Shown in pieces: positions 52,021 through 62,356 of a stretch of DNA of 64,000 bases. Source of the DNA: Citrobacter portucalensis. Its GTDB lineage: Bacteria > Pseudomonadota > Gammaproteobacteria > Enterobacterales > Enterobacteriaceae. Each line of letters starts with the position of its first letter. Positions within the stretch are counted from its first letter, which is position 1. The translations under genes were made by a program, and so were the position numbers. The stretch is from contig NZ_MVFY01000017.1 in NCBI RefSeq assembly GCF_002042885.1, positions 23,491 to 87,490 on the forward strand. The letters run 5' to 3'. Under the pieces are notes generated by a model, which was given only the letters and a program-made list of their open reading frames with translations, searched no databases and was not told where the DNA came from.

Positions 52021-52192
52021 CGCCAGCGTCAGGTCTAAAATCAGTGGTAGATTCAGTATTGGCGCTCCTTTTCTGTATAATGTCGTGATCCATTGTAGTG
52101 GGGGGCTTGTTAACCATCGCGTTAAGCAGGCCAGAACAGACGGTGTCATTGCGCACTTGACAGCGAAAATACAAACTTAATTAGCCATCATT
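52021..52192 (+). promoter_or_regulatory. ilvY-fabV gap with candidate fabV promoter
   Basis: A perfect TATAAT lies at 52076-52081 without a good -35. A perfect TTGACA lies at 52157-52162 but has no matching -10 at normal spacing. The gap has no strong terminator after ilvY, so read-through is possible. Confidence 0.4.
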
Positions 52193-53386
52193 ATGATAAT
52201 CAAACCAAAAATTCGTGGATTCATCTGTACAACGACCCATCCGACTGGCTGCAAAGTCAACGTGGAAAAGCAGATCGAGTATGTTAAGCAGAACGGGAAA
52301 ATCGAGAACGGCCCGTCTCGCGTGCTGGTGATCGGTGCTTCCACCGGTTACGGTCTGGCTTCCAGAATTTCCGCCGCCTTTGGCAGCGGTGCCGCCACTA
52401 TCGGCGTATTTTTCGAAAAACCGGGCACGGATACCAAACCAGGTTCCGCAGGCTGGTATAACTCTGCAGCTTTCGACGAAGCGGCCAAGCGTGAAGGTCT
52501 GTACTCCAAAAGCATCAACGGCGATGCGTTCTCTGACGAATGCCGTGATGAAGTGATCAAACTGATCAAAGAAGACCTGGGTCAGATTGACCTGGTGGTT
52601 TACTCACTGGCTTCCCCAGTGCGTAAAATGCCGAAAACCGGTGAAATCGTCCGTTCAGCGCTGAAGCCAATCGGTGAGGTTTACACCTCTAAAGCGATCG
52701 ATACCAACAAAGATCAGATCATCACCGCCAGCATTGAGCCGGCAACCGAAGAAGAAGTTCAGAACACCGTCACCGTCATGGGCGGCGAAGACTGGGAACT
52801 GTGGATGGGCGCGCTGAGCGAAGCGGGCGTGCTGGCTGATGGCGTGAAAACCGTAGCCTACTCCTACATCGGTACCGACCTGACCTGGCCAATCTACTGG
52901 CACGGCGCGCTGGGCAAAGCGAAAGAAGACCTCGATCGCGCGGCGGGAGAACTGCGTAACCAGCTGGCACCGCTGAACGGTTCCGCTAACGTTGCCGTAC
53001 TGAAGTCCGTCATCACCCAGGCATCTTCTGCGATTCCGGTAATGCCACTGTACATCTCCATGGTCTTCAAGCTGATGAAAGCACAGGGGATTCACGAAGG
53101 TTGTATTGAGCAGATCAACCGTCTGATGACCACCAGCCTGTACGGCGATAAAGTGGCGCTTGATGACAACCAGCGTATCCGTATGGATGACTGGGAACTG
53201 CGTGACGACATTCAGCAGGCATGTCGCGATCTGTGGCCGCTGATCACTACCGAAAACCTGGCGCAAGAAACTGACTATGCAGGATACAAGCAGGAATTCC
53301 TGAATCTGTTCGGTTTTGCCCTCGACGGTGTGGATTACGATGCTGACGTGAATACCGAAGTCGAATTCGACGTTATCACGCTGTAA
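52193..53386 (+). CDS. fabV: FabV-type enoyl-ACP (trans-2-enoyl-CoA) reductase
   Basis: 397 residues, the FabV family length. The NADH-binding motif [11 protein letters not shown] is at 48-58. The active-site pair Y235 and K244 has the family Y-X8-K spacing ([10 protein letters not shown]). It reduces the double bond in the last step of each fatty-acid elongation round. FabV enzymes of Vibrio, Yersinia and Pseudomonas are largely insensitive to triclosan, unlike FabI. E. coli K-12 has none, and here it lies between ilvY and ilvA. Codon use looks like its neighbours, so recent import is not obvious. Confidence 0.95.
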   Translation: MIIKPKIRGFICTTTHPTGCKVNVEKQIEYVKQNGKIENGPSRVLVIGASTGYGLASRISAAFGSGAATIGVFFEKPGTDTKPGSAGWYNSAAFDEAAKREGLYSKSINGDAFSDECRDEVIKLIKEDLGQIDLVVYSLASPVRKMPKTGEIVRSALKPIGEVYTSKAIDTNKDQIITASIEPATEEEVQNTVTVMGGEDWELWMGALSEAGVLADGVKTVAYSYIGTDLTWPIYWHGALGKAKEDLDRAAGELRNQLAPLNGSANVAVLKSVITQASSAIPVMPLYISMVFKLMKAQGIHEGCIEQINRLMTTSLYGDKVALDDNQRIRMDDWELRDDIQQACRDLWPLITTENLAQETDYAGYKQEFLNLFGFALDGVDYDADVNTEVEFDVITL

Positions 53387-53403
53387 TCTGCTGATACAGT
53401 AGC

Positions 53404-53438
53404 AAAAAGGGTTCATGTTTTTACATGAACCCTTTTTT
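53404..53438. terminator. Bidirectional terminator between fabV and ilvA
   Basis: A 14-bp stem (aaaaagggttcatg at 53404-53417, catgaacccttttt at 53424-53437) has T-runs on both strands. It lies between converging fabV and ilvA. Confidence 0.92.
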
Positions 53439-53449
53439 AATGGCTGTCG

Positions 53450-54994
53450 TTAACCCGCCAGGAAGAACCTGAACGCCGGGTTATGTGTTTCATCATGACA
53501 GTCATAACCCAGTTCATTCAGCCGCGTTTCGAAATCAGGCTCGTGTTCACCCAACTCAAACGCCGCCAGCACACGACCATAGTCAGTGCCGTGACTGCGA
53601 TAGTGGAACAATGAAATATTCCAGTGCGTCCCCAGGGTATGCAGGAATTTGAGCAACGCCCCCGGCGACTCCGGAAATTCGAAGCTATAAAGACGTTCCT
53701 GTAAGGGTTTCGACGGACGTCCACCGACCATATAGCGCACGTGTAGCTTCGCCATCTCGTCATCAGACAGATCCACCACGCTATAGCCGCCCTCATTGAG
53801 CAGTTGCAGGATTTCCTTACGCTCTTCCAGCCCACGGCTCAGACGTACGCCGACAAAAATGCAGGCGTCTTTCGCATCAGCAAAGCGGTAGTTAAACTCG
53901 GTCACCGAGCGCCCGCCCAGCAGTTGGCAAAACTTCAGGAAGCTGCCCTTTTCTTCCGGGATGGTCACGGCCAGCAAGGCTTCGCGCTGTTCCCCCAGCT
54001 CGCAACGTTCAGAAACGTAGCGCAGGCCGTGGAAGTTAACGTTAGCGCCGGAAAGAACATGCGCCAGACGCTCACCGCGAATATTATGCTGGGCGATGTA
54101 TTTTTTCATCCCCGCCAGCGCCAGCGCCCCGGAAGGCTCCGCCACCGCGCGTACATCTTCGAACAGGTCTTTCATTGCCGCGCAAATAGCATCGCTATCC
54201 ACGGTAATAATATCGTCGAGGTATTCCTGGCACAGACGGAAGGTTTCATCGCCAATACGTTTGACCGCCACGCCTTCGGCAAAGAGACCCACTCGCGGCA
54301 GATCCACCGGATGACCGGCATCCAGCGCCGCTTTCAGACAGGCCGAATCTTCCGCTTCCACGGCAATCACTTTGATTTGCGGCATCAGCTGTTTTATCAG
54401 CACTGCCACGCCCGCCGCCAGACCACCGCCGCCAACTGGCACAAAAACGCGGTCAAGGTGAGCATCCTGCTGAAGTAACTCCAGCGCCAGCGTGCCCTGC
54501 CCGGCAATCACCATCGGATGATCGAACGGCGGCACCCAGGTAAAACCCTGCTGCTGCGACAATTCAATCGCTTTGGCTTTGGCTTCATCAAAGTTCGCAC
54601 CGTGCAGCAGCACTTCTCCGCCGAAGCCGCGAACGGCATCGACTTTGATATCGGCGGTAGCCGTTGGCATGACAATCAGCGCCTTCACGCCTAATCGCGC
54701 AGAAGAGAAAGCGACGCCCTGAGCATGATTACCAGCCGATGCGGTAATGACGCCATGCGCTTTTTGCCCTTCGGTCAAGCCCGCCATCATGGCATAGGCA
54801 CCGCGTAGCTTGAAGCTGTGAACGGGTTGACGGTCTTCGCGCTTCACCAGAATGACATTGTCGAGGCGCGAAGAGAGTTTTTCCATTTTCTGTAGCGGCG
54901 TTACCTGTGCCGCTTCGTATACCGGCGCACGCAGTACCGCTCTGAGATACTCGGCGCCCTCAGGAGCGCCGGATAGAGGTTGTGAATCCGCCAT
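53450..54994 (-). CDS. ilvA: Threonine deaminase (biosynthetic) IlvA
   Basis: Starting at ATG 54994 (MADSQPLSGAPEGAEYLRAV) gives 514 residues. The PLP lysine is K62 in HSFKLRGAY, and a PLP phosphate loop GGGGLAAG is near 188. Two C-terminal ACT-like regulatory units bind isoleucine and valine. It converts threonine to 2-oxobutanoate, the first isoleucine step. An ATG two codons upstream overlaps the ilvD stop; the chosen one has better spacing from GGGGGA. It is the last gene of ilvLXGMEDA. Confidence 0.97.
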   Translation of the reverse strand: MADSQPLSGAPEGAEYLRAVLRAPVYEAAQVTPLQKMEKLSSRLDNVILVKREDRQPVHSFKLRGAYAMMAGLTEGQKAHGVITASAGNHAQGVAFSSARLGVKALIVMPTATADIKVDAVRGFGGEVLLHGANFDEAKAKAIELSQQQGFTWVPPFDHPMVIAGQGTLALELLQQDAHLDRVFVPVGGGGLAAGVAVLIKQLMPQIKVIAVEAEDSACLKAALDAGHPVDLPRVGLFAEGVAVKRIGDETFRLCQEYLDDIITVDSDAICAAMKDLFEDVRAVAEPSGALALAGMKKYIAQHNIRGERLAHVLSGANVNFHGLRYVSERCELGEQREALLAVTIPEEKGSFLKFCQLLGGRSVTEFNYRFADAKDACIFVGVRLSRGLEERKEILQLLNEGGYSVVDLSDDEMAKLHVRYMVGGRPSKPLQERLYSFEFPESPGALLKFLHTLGTHWNISLFHYRSHGTDYGRVLAAFELGEHEPDFETRLNELGYDCHDETHNPAFRFFLAG

Positions 54995-54999
54995 GGTCA

Positions 55000-56850
55000 T
55001 TATCCCCCGAGCTTCGACTTATCGCGCACCGCACCTTTGTCGGCACTGGTTGCCAGGCTGGCGTAGGCGCGCAGTGCAAAGGAGACCTGACGCTGACGAT
55101 CTTTTGGCGTCCAGGCTTTGTCACCGCGAGCTTCCTGCGCTTCACGGCGCGCAGCGATTTCCGCATCACTCAGTTGAAGTTGAATACCACGATTCGGGAT
55201 ATCGATGGCAATCATGTCTCCATCTTCGATAATCGCGATATTACCGCCGCTGGCCGCTTCCGGAGAAACGTGACCAATGGAAAGCCCCGAAGTACCGCCG
55301 GAGAAACGACCGTCGGTAATCAGCGCGCAAGCCTTACCGAGGCCCATCGATTTAAGGAAAGTGGTTGGGTAGAGCATTTCCTGCATGCCTGGCCCGCCTT
55401 TCGGCCCTTCGTAGCGAATGACAACCACGTCGCCAGCCACCACTTTACCGCCGAGGATGGCTTCAACCGCATCGTCCTGGCTTTCATACACTTTTGCCGG
55501 GCCGGTGAATTTCAGGATGCTGTCATCCACGCCTGCGGTTTTTACAATACAGCCGTTTTCCGCGAAGTTACCGTACAGAACTGCCAGACCGCCGTCTTTG
55601 CTGTAAGCGTGCTCCAGCGAGCGAATGCAGCCTTCAGCGCGGTCGTCATCCAGCGTATCCCAACGGCAATCCTGTGAGAATGCCTGGGTTGTACGAATGC
55701 CGGCCGGGCCAGCACGGAACATTTTTTTTACCGCGTCGTCTTTGGTCAACATCACGTCATACCGATCGAGCGTTTGCGGCAGAGTCAGCCCCAGCACGTT
55801 TTTCACGTCGCGGTTCAGCAGTCCAGCACGATCCAGTTCGCCTAAAATACCCAGTACGCCGCCTGCGCGGTGCACATCTTCCATATGGTATTTCTGCGTG
55901 CTCGGTGCCACTTTACACAGTTGCGGGACTTTGCGGGACAGCTTGTCGATATCACTCATGGTGAAGTCGATTTCCGCTTCCTGCGCGGCTGCCAGCAGGT
56001 GCAGAACGGTATTGGTGGAGCCGCCCATGGCGATATCCAGCGTCATGGCGTTCTCAAACGCTGCCTTGCTGGCAATGTTGCGCGGCAGGGCGGAGGCATC
56101 ATCCTGCTCGTAATAGCGTTTGGTCAGCTCGACGATGCGCTTACCTGCGTTGAGGAACAGTTCTTTACGGTCGGCGTGAGTCGCCAGCAGTGAACCGTTA
56201 CCCGGCTGCGACAGGCCCAGCGCTTCAGTCAGGCAGTTCATCGAGTTAGCGGTGAACATACCGGAACAAGAGCCACAGGTCGGACAGGCGGAACGTTCAA
56301 CCTGCTCGCTTTGTGAGTCGGAAACTTTCGGGTCAGCACCCTGAATCATCGCATCAACCAGGTCGAGCTTGATGATTTGGTCAGAGAGCTTGGTTTTCCC
56401 GGCTTCCATCGGACCGCCGGAAACAAAGATCACCGGAATATTCAGGCGCAAAGAGGCCATTAACATCCCGGGGGTGATTTTGTCGCAGTTGGAGATGCAG
56501 ACCATCGCATCGGCGCAGTGGGCGTTAACCATGTACTCAACGGAGTCAGCGATCAGCTCACGCGACGGCAGTGAATACAGCATGCCGCCATGACCCATGG
56601 CGATACCATCATCCACAGCAATGGTGTTGAACTCTTTCGCCACGCCGCCTGAGGCTTCGATTTGTTCGGCAACCAGCTTACCGAGATCGCGCAGGTGGAC
56701 GTGACCCGGCACAAACTGGGTAAAGGAGTTCACCACAGCGATAATCGGTTTACCGAAGTCATCATCGGTCATCCCGGTGGCGCGCCACAGTGCGCGGGCA
56801 CCCGCCATATTGCGGCCGTGGGTGGTGGTAGCAGAACGATACTTAGGCAT
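55000..56850 (-). CDS. ilvD: Dihydroxy-acid dehydratase IlvD
   Basis: 616 residues. Iron-sulfur cysteine motifs are [13 protein letters not shown] near 122 and [18 protein letters not shown] near 195. It dehydrates dihydroxy acids to 2-oxoisovalerate and 2-oxo-3-methylvalerate, and its cluster is oxygen-sensitive. It lies between ilvE (60-base gap) and ilvA (five bases). Confidence 0.97.
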   Translation of the reverse strand: MPKYRSATTTHGRNMAGARALWRATGMTDDDFGKPIIAVVNSFTQFVPGHVHLRDLGKLVAEQIEASGGVAKEFNTIAVDDGIAMGHGGMLYSLPSRELIADSVEYMVNAHCADAMVCISNCDKITPGMLMASLRLNIPVIFVSGGPMEAGKTKLSDQIIKLDLVDAMIQGADPKVSDSQSEQVERSACPTCGSCSGMFTANSMNCLTEALGLSQPGNGSLLATHADRKELFLNAGKRIVELTKRYYEQDDASALPRNIASKAAFENAMTLDIAMGGSTNTVLHLLAAAQEAEIDFTMSDIDKLSRKVPQLCKVAPSTQKYHMEDVHRAGGVLGILGELDRAGLLNRDVKNVLGLTLPQTLDRYDVMLTKDDAVKKMFRAGPAGIRTTQAFSQDCRWDTLDDDRAEGCIRSLEHAYSKDGGLAVLYGNFAENGCIVKTAGVDDSILKFTGPAKVYESQDDAVEAILGGKVVAGDVVVIRYEGPKGGPGMQEMLYPTTFLKSMGLGKACALITDGRFSGGTSGLSIGHVSPEAASGGNIAIIEDGDMIAIDIPNRGIQLQLSDAEIAARREAQEARGDKAWTPKDRQRQVSFALRAYASLATSADKGAVRDKSKLGG

Positions 56851-56910
56851 GCTTGATTAACTCCCGTCTGTCTAATAATTGGGACGGTGCGTGCCGTCCC
56901 AAATTTATGT

Positions 56911-57840
56911 TTATTGATTAACCTGATCCAACCAGCCGTATTTATCTTCCGTTTCACCGGTGAAGAGGCCAAAGAAGGCCTGCTGGATGCGTTTGGTGAC
57001 CGGACCGCAGCGGCCTTCGCCCACCTGGATACCATCGACACTGCGTACTGGGGTGATTTCGGCCGCGGTACCGGACATGAACACTTCGTCGGCCAGGTAC
57101 AGTGATTCACGGGACAACACCTGCTCACGTACTTCGATATCGAGATCTTTCGCCAGCTTAATGATCGCGTCACGGGTAATACCCGGCAGCGCGGAAGAGG
57201 TAAACGGCGGGGTAAACAGAATGCCGTCTTTTACTTCAAACAGGTTTTCGCCCGCACCTTCAGAGATGTAGCCATTCACGTCCAGCGCAATGCCTTCCTG
57301 ATAGCCATGACGACGCGCTTCGCTACCCACCAGCAGTGAAGACAGATAGTTACCGCCCGCTTTAGCCGCAGTAGGGATGGTGTTCGGCGCAACGCGGTTC
57401 CAGGAAGAAACCATCGCGTCGATCCCCTGCTCCAGCGCTTCTGCACCAAGGTAGGCGCCCCACGGAAACGCGGCGATGATCACGTCAGTGGTGTATCCCG
57501 CTGGCGGGTTAACGCCCATCCCCACGTCGCCCACAAATACTAGCGGGCGGATATAGGCGCTGGTCAGATTGTTTTTACGAATCACCTCGCGGCAAGCTTC
57601 CATCAGCTCATCAACGCTCTGAGAAACCGGAAAACGATAGATCTTGGCTGAATCACGCAGACGCTGCATATGTTCGCGATGACGGAACACCACCGGCCCT
57701 TTGTGAGAATCGTAGCAACGGATGCCTTCAAATACAGAAGTACCGTAGTGCAGCGCGTGGGACATCACGTGAACCTTCGCGTCTTCCCAACGAATCATCT
57801 CGCCATTAGACCAAATGTAATCAGCTTTTTTCGTCGTCAT
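56911..57840 (-). CDS. ilvE: Branched-chain amino acid aminotransferase IlvE
   Basis: 309 residues of fold-type IV PLP enzymes. The PLP lysine is K160 in PTAAKAGGNYLSS. It carries out the last transamination for isoleucine, valine and leucine. The gene follows ilvM by 17 bases in the operon. Confidence 0.97.
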   Translation of the reverse strand: MTTKKADYIWSNGEMIRWEDAKVHVMSHALHYGTSVFEGIRCYDSHKGPVVFRHREHMQRLRDSAKIYRFPVSQSVDELMEACREVIRKNNLTSAYIRPLVFVGDVGMGVNPPAGYTTDVIIAAFPWGAYLGAEALEQGIDAMVSSWNRVAPNTIPTAAKAGGNYLSSLLVGSEARRHGYQEGIALDVNGYISEGAGENLFEVKDGILFTPPFTSSALPGITRDAIIKLAKDLDIEVREQVLSRESLYLADEVFMSGTAAEITPVRSVDGIQVGEGRCGPVTKRIQQAFFGLFTGETEDKYGWLDQVNQ

Positions 57841-57857
57841 TTTTCTTCCTTTTGCGC

Positions 57858-58121
57858 TCAGGCGCGGATTTGTTGTGATGTGGTTGTGCTCTGGCAGATA
57901 GCAACATGTGCAACGTCTACCAGTTTACTTAACTGACTAAACAGTAAGTCGACCGACCGGGGGCTGGCAACGGTCAATTCGATATTTATATTTTGCGCAT
58001 CGCTGGCGGCTTCCATATTCATGGAGCACACCTGAAAACCACGATGGCGTACCACGCGTAAAACACGTTCTAACGTTTCCGGATTGAAACGAGCCTCAAC
58101 GGCGACCTGATGTTGCATCAT
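57858..58121 (-). CDS. ilvM: Acetolactate synthase II small (regulatory) subunit IlvM
   Basis: 87 residues, a single ACT-type domain starting [20 protein letters not shown]. It activates and stabilises the IlvG catalytic subunit. It overlaps ilvG by four bases (ATGA), so the two are translationally coupled in equal supply. Confidence 0.95.
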   Translation of the reverse strand: MMQHQVAVEARFNPETLERVLRVVRHRGFQVCSMNMEAASDAQNINIELTVASPRSVDLLFSQLSKLVDVAHVAICQSTTTSQQIRA

Positions 58122-59764
58122 GATAATTTCTCCAGCATTTCTGAGTTACTGGCACCTGGCGGTACCAGAGGCCAGACATTCTCAAGTTCGTCGATTGAGA
58201 CATGAAGCAGGTATGGCCCCTCGCTGTTCAGCATGGTGTCGAGTGCCGCTTCAACCTGGTCTTTACGGGTGATGTGTTGACCTGGTATGCCGAAGGCGCT
58301 GGCCAACATGAGGAAATCGGGGTTATCGGTAAGGGTGGTTTCGCTATAACGTTCCTGGAAAAACAGCTGCTGCCATTGTCGCACCATGCCTAACCGCTGG
58401 TTGTCGAGTAAAACTATTTTCAGCGGCAACTGCTTGCGTTTTACGGTGCCCAGCTCCTGTACATTCATCATGAAGGAGCCGTCACCGGAGATACAGATTA
58501 CCGTATCGTTCGGGCGAGCAACCTGCGCACCAACCGCTGCTGGCAGGCCAAAGCCCATCGTACCCAGACCGCTCGAGGTAATGAAATTTTCCGGGCGGGT
58601 GTAGGTCATATGCTGCGCCGACCACATCTGATGCTGACCAACATCCGTTGTCACTACGCTGTCCGTGGGTTTGCGATCGGACAACTGCTTCAACAACAGT
58701 GGCGCGTAGATAGCCTCACCGGGATGATCATAGCGCCAGGTATGCTCTGTGCGCAGTTCAGCGCTATGCTGACGCCATGCGTCAATCTTCAGAGATTGCT
58801 GCAATGCCGGCAGCAGAGAATTTAAATCACCCTGCAGGGCGACGTGCGCCTGGCGCAGCTTGTTCATTTCCGCAGGGTCGATATCCATGTGGATCACGCT
58901 GGCGTTCGGTGCGAAGGTATTCAGCTTACCGGTCACCCGGTCATCAAAACGCGCGCCCACTGCAATCAGTAAATCACATTCTTGCACCGCGAAATTTGCC
59001 GCTTTAGTGCCATGCATTCCCAACATCCCCAAATAGTATGGGTAGTCAGCTTCTACTGCGCCCAGACCTTTCAGCGTGCAGGCGACCGGCATTTGGGTTA
59101 CCGCGATAAATTCACGCAGGGCCGGGACCGCCTGCGCCATACCAACGCCGCCACCGACGTACAGGATCGGTTTTTGCGCCTGCGCCAGCATTTTACGTGC
59201 CTGCTCAACGTCAGCGTGCGGGAAATCCTCTACGTTTTCGACGGTCGTAAAATACGGCTCCAGCGTACCGCTGGCCAGCTGGATGTCTTTCGGGATATCA
59301 ACCAGAACCGGACCCGGACGACCGGAGTTCGCCACAGCGAAAGCCTCTGCCATGATGCGCGGCAGCTCTTCCAGTGACTGCACCAGGAAACTGTGTTTGG
59401 TGCAGGACAAAGACATACCGAGAACATCCACTTCCTGGAACGCATCCGTTCCGATGAAAGGTGAGGCCACCTGGCCGGTGATCGCCACCACAGGAACAGA
59501 ATCTAACAGCGCATCGGCGAGTCCGGTGATCAGGTTGGTAGCGCCAGGACCTGAAGTGGCGATACACACGCCGGTTTTACCGGTCGCACGGGCATAGCCA
59601 ATTGCCGCCATTGCCGCGCCCTGCTCGTGTCGGCACAATAGGTGTTCTACGCCGCCGTCATACAACGCATCGTAAACCGGCATAATTGCGCCACCAGGAT
59701 AACCAAAGACGGTTTGAACCCCTTGTGCACGCAACGCATGTACCACCCACTGTGCCCCATTCAT
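58118..59764 (-). CDS. ilvG: Acetolactate synthase II large subunit IlvG (intact)
   Basis: 548 residues without interruption. The catalytic glutamate E47 is in CRHEQGAAM, and the ThDP-binding motif [20 protein letters not shown] is near 428. The FAD-binding middle domain is present. AHAS II makes acetolactate and acetohydroxybutyrate and is insensitive to valine. In E. coli K-12 this gene carries a frameshift; here it is whole, so isozyme II should be active. Confidence 0.97.
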   Translation of the reverse strand: MNGAQWVVHALRAQGVQTVFGYPGGAIMPVYDALYDGGVEHLLCRHEQGAAMAAIGYARATGKTGVCIATSGPGATNLITGLADALLDSVPVVAITGQVASPFIGTDAFQEVDVLGMSLSCTKHSFLVQSLEELPRIMAEAFAVANSGRPGPVLVDIPKDIQLASGTLEPYFTTVENVEDFPHADVEQARKMLAQAQKPILYVGGGVGMAQAVPALREFIAVTQMPVACTLKGLGAVEADYPYYLGMLGMHGTKAANFAVQECDLLIAVGARFDDRVTGKLNTFAPNASVIHMDIDPAEMNKLRQAHVALQGDLNSLLPALQQSLKIDAWRQHSAELRTEHTWRYDHPGEAIYAPLLLKQLSDRKPTDSVVTTDVGQHQMWSAQHMTYTRPENFITSSGLGTMGFGLPAAVGAQVARPNDTVICISGDGSFMMNVQELGTVKRKQLPLKIVLLDNQRLGMVRQWQQLFFQERYSETTLTDNPDFLMLASAFGIPGQHITRKDQVEAALDTMLNSEGPYLLHVSIDELENVWPLVPPGASNSEMLEKLS

Positions 59765-59766
59765 AG

Positions 59767-59817
59767 TTACATCCCCGCCGTAAATCTTGAGAAACAGAAT
59801 TTTATGCTACCGTTCAC
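59767..59817 (-). CDS. ilvX: Small ilv operon peptide IlvX
   Basis: GTG 59817 to TAA 59767 encodes 16 residues, [16 protein letters not shown], close to E. coli IlvX as I recall it, with GAGGAG seven or eight bases before the start. It ends two bases before the ilvG ATG. Its role is unknown; it may couple translation into ilvG or protect the leader mRNA. Confidence 0.82.
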   Translation of the reverse strand: MNGSIKFCFSRFTAGM

Positions 59818-59847
59818 TTTCTGCTCCTCGTGTATGTTTTTAAGGTC

Positions 59848-59881
59848 AAAAAAAACCCCCGGACCTTTCGGTGCGGGGGTC
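59848..59881 (-). terminator. ilv operon attenuator terminator
   Basis: On the minus strand a GC-rich stem with CCCCC/GGGGG base (59879-59856) and loop region CCGAAAGG is followed by eight T residues. It lies 22 bases after the ilvL stop. When ribosomes stall in ilvL, alternative pairing should prevent this hairpin. Confidence 0.92.
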
Positions 59882-59903
59882 TTAGTTCGTTAAGGCTTGT
59901 TTT

Positions 59904-60002
59904 CTAAGCCTTTCCTCGTCCAAGTGCAGCCCCGCACGGTGGGATAATAATCACCACCACGCTAATCACGACCAGGCTAATCACTCGTAGAAGGGCTGTC
60001 AT
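59904..60002 (-). CDS. ilvL: ilv operon leader peptide IlvL
   Basis: ATG 60002 to TAG 59904 encodes 32 residues. The run LVVISVVVIIIPP holds the regulatory Val, Ile and Leu codons and the end is ALGRGKA. It is the same as the E. coli leader. Scarcity of charged Ile, Val or Leu tRNA stalls the ribosome here and prevents attenuation. Confidence 0.96.
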   Translation of the reverse strand: MTALLRVISLVVISVVVIIIPPCGAALGRGKA

Positions 60003-60354
60003 TTTTGTATTTTCTTGCATCTTGTTCGAAGGAATACCTAAAGAGTTACCATAGAATTCGCAAATGACACAAGATATTTTTTTATTCGTTTTTCTGACGC
60101 CGTTAACGGTTTAGATAAATATCGTTGTTTTTTATACAAAAAATCAAAAGTGAAAATATTTCACGTTTCAGGTGATTCTCGGCAACCCGTTCCCTACTAA
60201 AAACGTTATTCAAAAGCGTTTGCGAGCGCTATTCCAGGCTTTATGCAAGCAGTATTGAGCTACATAAAAACACGGGAATAAGCCTCTAAAAACCGTAATT
60301 ATGTGAAATCTTGCCGCGATGTATTGCGACATAATGCTTTCATCAGGAGGGCTT
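60003..60354. promoter_or_regulatory. ilvL-comM divergent intergenic region
   Basis: On the ilv strand TATGGT (60053-60048) corresponds to the -10 of the known ilvG promoter; its -35 is not clear. An A/T-rich block upstream (about 60074-60085 and 60121-60145) could bind IHF or act as an UP element. For comM, CATAAT at 60330-60335 may be a -10. No further coding frame is supported. Confidence 0.55.
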
Positions 60355-61875
60355 ATGTCACTATCGATTGTTCACACACGCGCTGCGCTGGGCGTGAATG
60401 CGCCAGCCATTACCATCGAGGTACATATCAGTAATGGTTTGCCTGGTTTAACCATGGTGGGATTACCCGAAACAACGGTAAAAGAGGCTCGCGATCGAGT
60501 TCGCAGTGCGATTATTAATAGCGGTTATGAATTCCCGGCGAAGAAGATAACCATAAACCTCGCTCCGGCCGATCTCCCGAAAGAAGGGGGACGATATGAT
60601 TTACCTATCGCAGTTGCGCTTCTGGCAGCGTCTGAGCAGCTTACAACCCATAACCTCGATACATATGAGCTGGTAGGCGAATTAGCGCTTACAGGCGCGT
60701 TACGCGGCGTTCCCGGTGCGATATCAAGTGCAACTGAAGCTATTCGCGCAGGCAGGAGAATTATTGTCGCAAAAGAGAATGCTGCTGAAGTGGGACTGAT
60801 ACACGGTGAAGGGTGCCTTATTGCCGATCATCTACAGACTGTATGCGCATTTCTCGAAGGTAAGCATGATTTAGACAGACCATCATCGGCAGATTTTACC
60901 CCCTGCGCATTAGCAGATGATCTGAGCGATGTTATCGGCCAGGAACAGGGTAAACGCGGGCTGGAGCTTACCGCAGCTGGCGGTCATAACCTCTTACTCA
61001 TCGGGCCGCCGGGAACGGGTAAGACCATGCTGGCCAGTCGCCTGAGAGGATTGCTTCCGCCACTGAGCAATGATGAAGCACTGGAAAGCGCCGCGATTCT
61101 AAGTCTGGTCAATTCCGACACGCTACAAAAACAGTGGAAACAACGCCCTTTTCGTTCGCCGCATCACAGTGCTTCATTAACTGCCATGGTCGGTGGCGGC
61201 TCTATTCCTGCACCAGGCGAGATATCTCTGGCGCATAACGGCATACTGTTTCTGGATGAACTTCCCGAGTTTGAGCGGCGCACGCTGGATGCACTGCGAG
61301 AGCCCATTGAGTCCGGGCAGATTCATTTATCCCGCACTCGGGCAAAAATAACTTACCCCGCGCGTTTTCAGCTTATTGCTGCCATGAATCCCAGCCCAAC
61401 AGGACATTATCAGGGGAACCATAACCGCTGTACCCCAGAGCAGACACTACGCTACCTCAATCGATTATCAGGTCCATTTCTTGACCGCTTCGATCTCTCC
61501 CTCGAAATCCCCTTACCGCCTCCCGGCATACTCAGCCAGAGCCAGGTAAAAGGGGAAGATAGCGCAACGGTGAAGCAACGCGTTATGGCAGCACGAGAGC
61601 GTCAGTATCGGCGGCAGAATAAGTTAAATGCGCACCTGGACAGTCAGGATATCCATAAATACTGTCCATTGCGTAGCGACGATGCGCAGTGGCTTGAAGA
61701 AACGCTCGCGCATATCGGATTATCCATCCGCGCCTGGTTACGCCTGATAAAGGTCGCTCGAACGATCGCGGATATAGAACAATCTGACCATATCTCTCGC
61801 CAGCACTTACAGGAGGCTGTTGGGTATCGGGCGATAGACAGATTACTCATTCATTTGCAGAAACTACTGGCATAA
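60355..61875 (+). CDS. comM: Mg-chelatase-like ATPase / branch-migration helicase ComM (YifB)
   Basis: Starting at ATG 60355 (MSLSIVHTRAALGVNAPAIT) gives 506 residues, after AGGAGGG. An N-terminal Lon-like (ChlI) domain is followed by an AAA+ core with Walker A IGPPGTGKTMLA near 215-223 and Walker B ILFLDELPEF. In Vibrio and others ComM is a hexameric helicase that extends branch migration in natural transformation. Its role in enterics is less clear. It shares a terminator with maoP. Confidence 0.94.
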   Translation: MSLSIVHTRAALGVNAPAITIEVHISNGLPGLTMVGLPETTVKEARDRVRSAIINSGYEFPAKKITINLAPADLPKEGGRYDLPIAVALLAASEQLTTHNLDTYELVGELALTGALRGVPGAISSATEAIRAGRRIIVAKENAAEVGLIHGEGCLIADHLQTVCAFLEGKHDLDRPSSADFTPCALADDLSDVIGQEQGKRGLELTAAGGHNLLLIGPPGTGKTMLASRLRGLLPPLSNDEALESAAILSLVNSDTLQKQWKQRPFRSPHHSASLTAMVGGGSIPAPGEISLAHNGILFLDELPEFERRTLDALREPIESGQIHLSRTRAKITYPARFQLIAAMNPSPTGHYQGNHNRCTPEQTLRYLNRLSGPFLDRFDLSLEIPLPPPGILSQSQVKGEDSATVKQRVMAARERQYRRQNKLNAHLDSQDIHKYCPLRSDDAQWLEETLAHIGLSIRAWLRLIKVARTIADIEQSDHISRQHLQEAVGYRAIDRLLIHLQKLLA

Positions 61876-61900
61876 AAAAAGGGCTTTCGCCCTTTTTTAT
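61872..61900. terminator. Bidirectional terminator between comM and maoP
   Basis: Arms ataaaaaaagggc / gcccttttttat around a tttc loop give T-runs on both strands. It overlaps the comM stop and ends at the maoP stop. Confidence 0.9.
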
Positions 61901-62238
61901 TAATCATCAGATTCGGTGTAGTCTTCCGCACCTTCCACCTGAGGTTTCCCGCCAGACAGCGTGTGGAAGCGTTTTGGACGCTTAATGCGCGTCATGTATT
62001 TGGACCACACACGTTCAGCTTCGGTAACCGGTTCGCGCTCACCACGGCATACCGCAACAAACAGTTTTTCTTCTTCCGTTACCGGCTCACGCTTGCCCAG
62101 ATCCAGCTCGTTGAAAGCATAACCGTGACGCTCAAGCAGTTGTGCTTCTTTAATGGTGAAATCACCATGACGGGAGAATCCGCGGGGATAATATTTATTA
62201 TCGAAATATCGATTAGTCGTCGTAAAGCTTTCCGCCAT
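61900..62238 (-). CDS. maoP: Macrodomain Ori protein MaoP (YifE)
   Basis: 112 residues of the DUF413 family, starting [20 protein letters not shown]. In E. coli MaoP with the maoS site organises the Ori macrodomain of the chromosome. The protein is charged and soluble. It is divergent from hdfR, as in E. coli. I did not identify a maoS element by eye. Confidence 0.94.
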   Translation of the reverse strand: MAESFTTTNRYFDNKYYPRGFSRHGDFTIKEAQLLERHGYAFNELDLGKREPVTEEEKLFVAVCRGEREPVTEAERVWSKYMTRIKRPKRFHTLSGGKPQVEGAEDYTESDD

Positions 62239-62356
62239 CCTGCACGCTCCTAATTCTTTGGCCGAGCTATTTATGGCGCGGAGTATTAGTTACGCTTGAC
62301 AGAGCGTCAAACAAAAGATTTAAATCATAACGACAAATAATTTTATGGAGCGAGTT

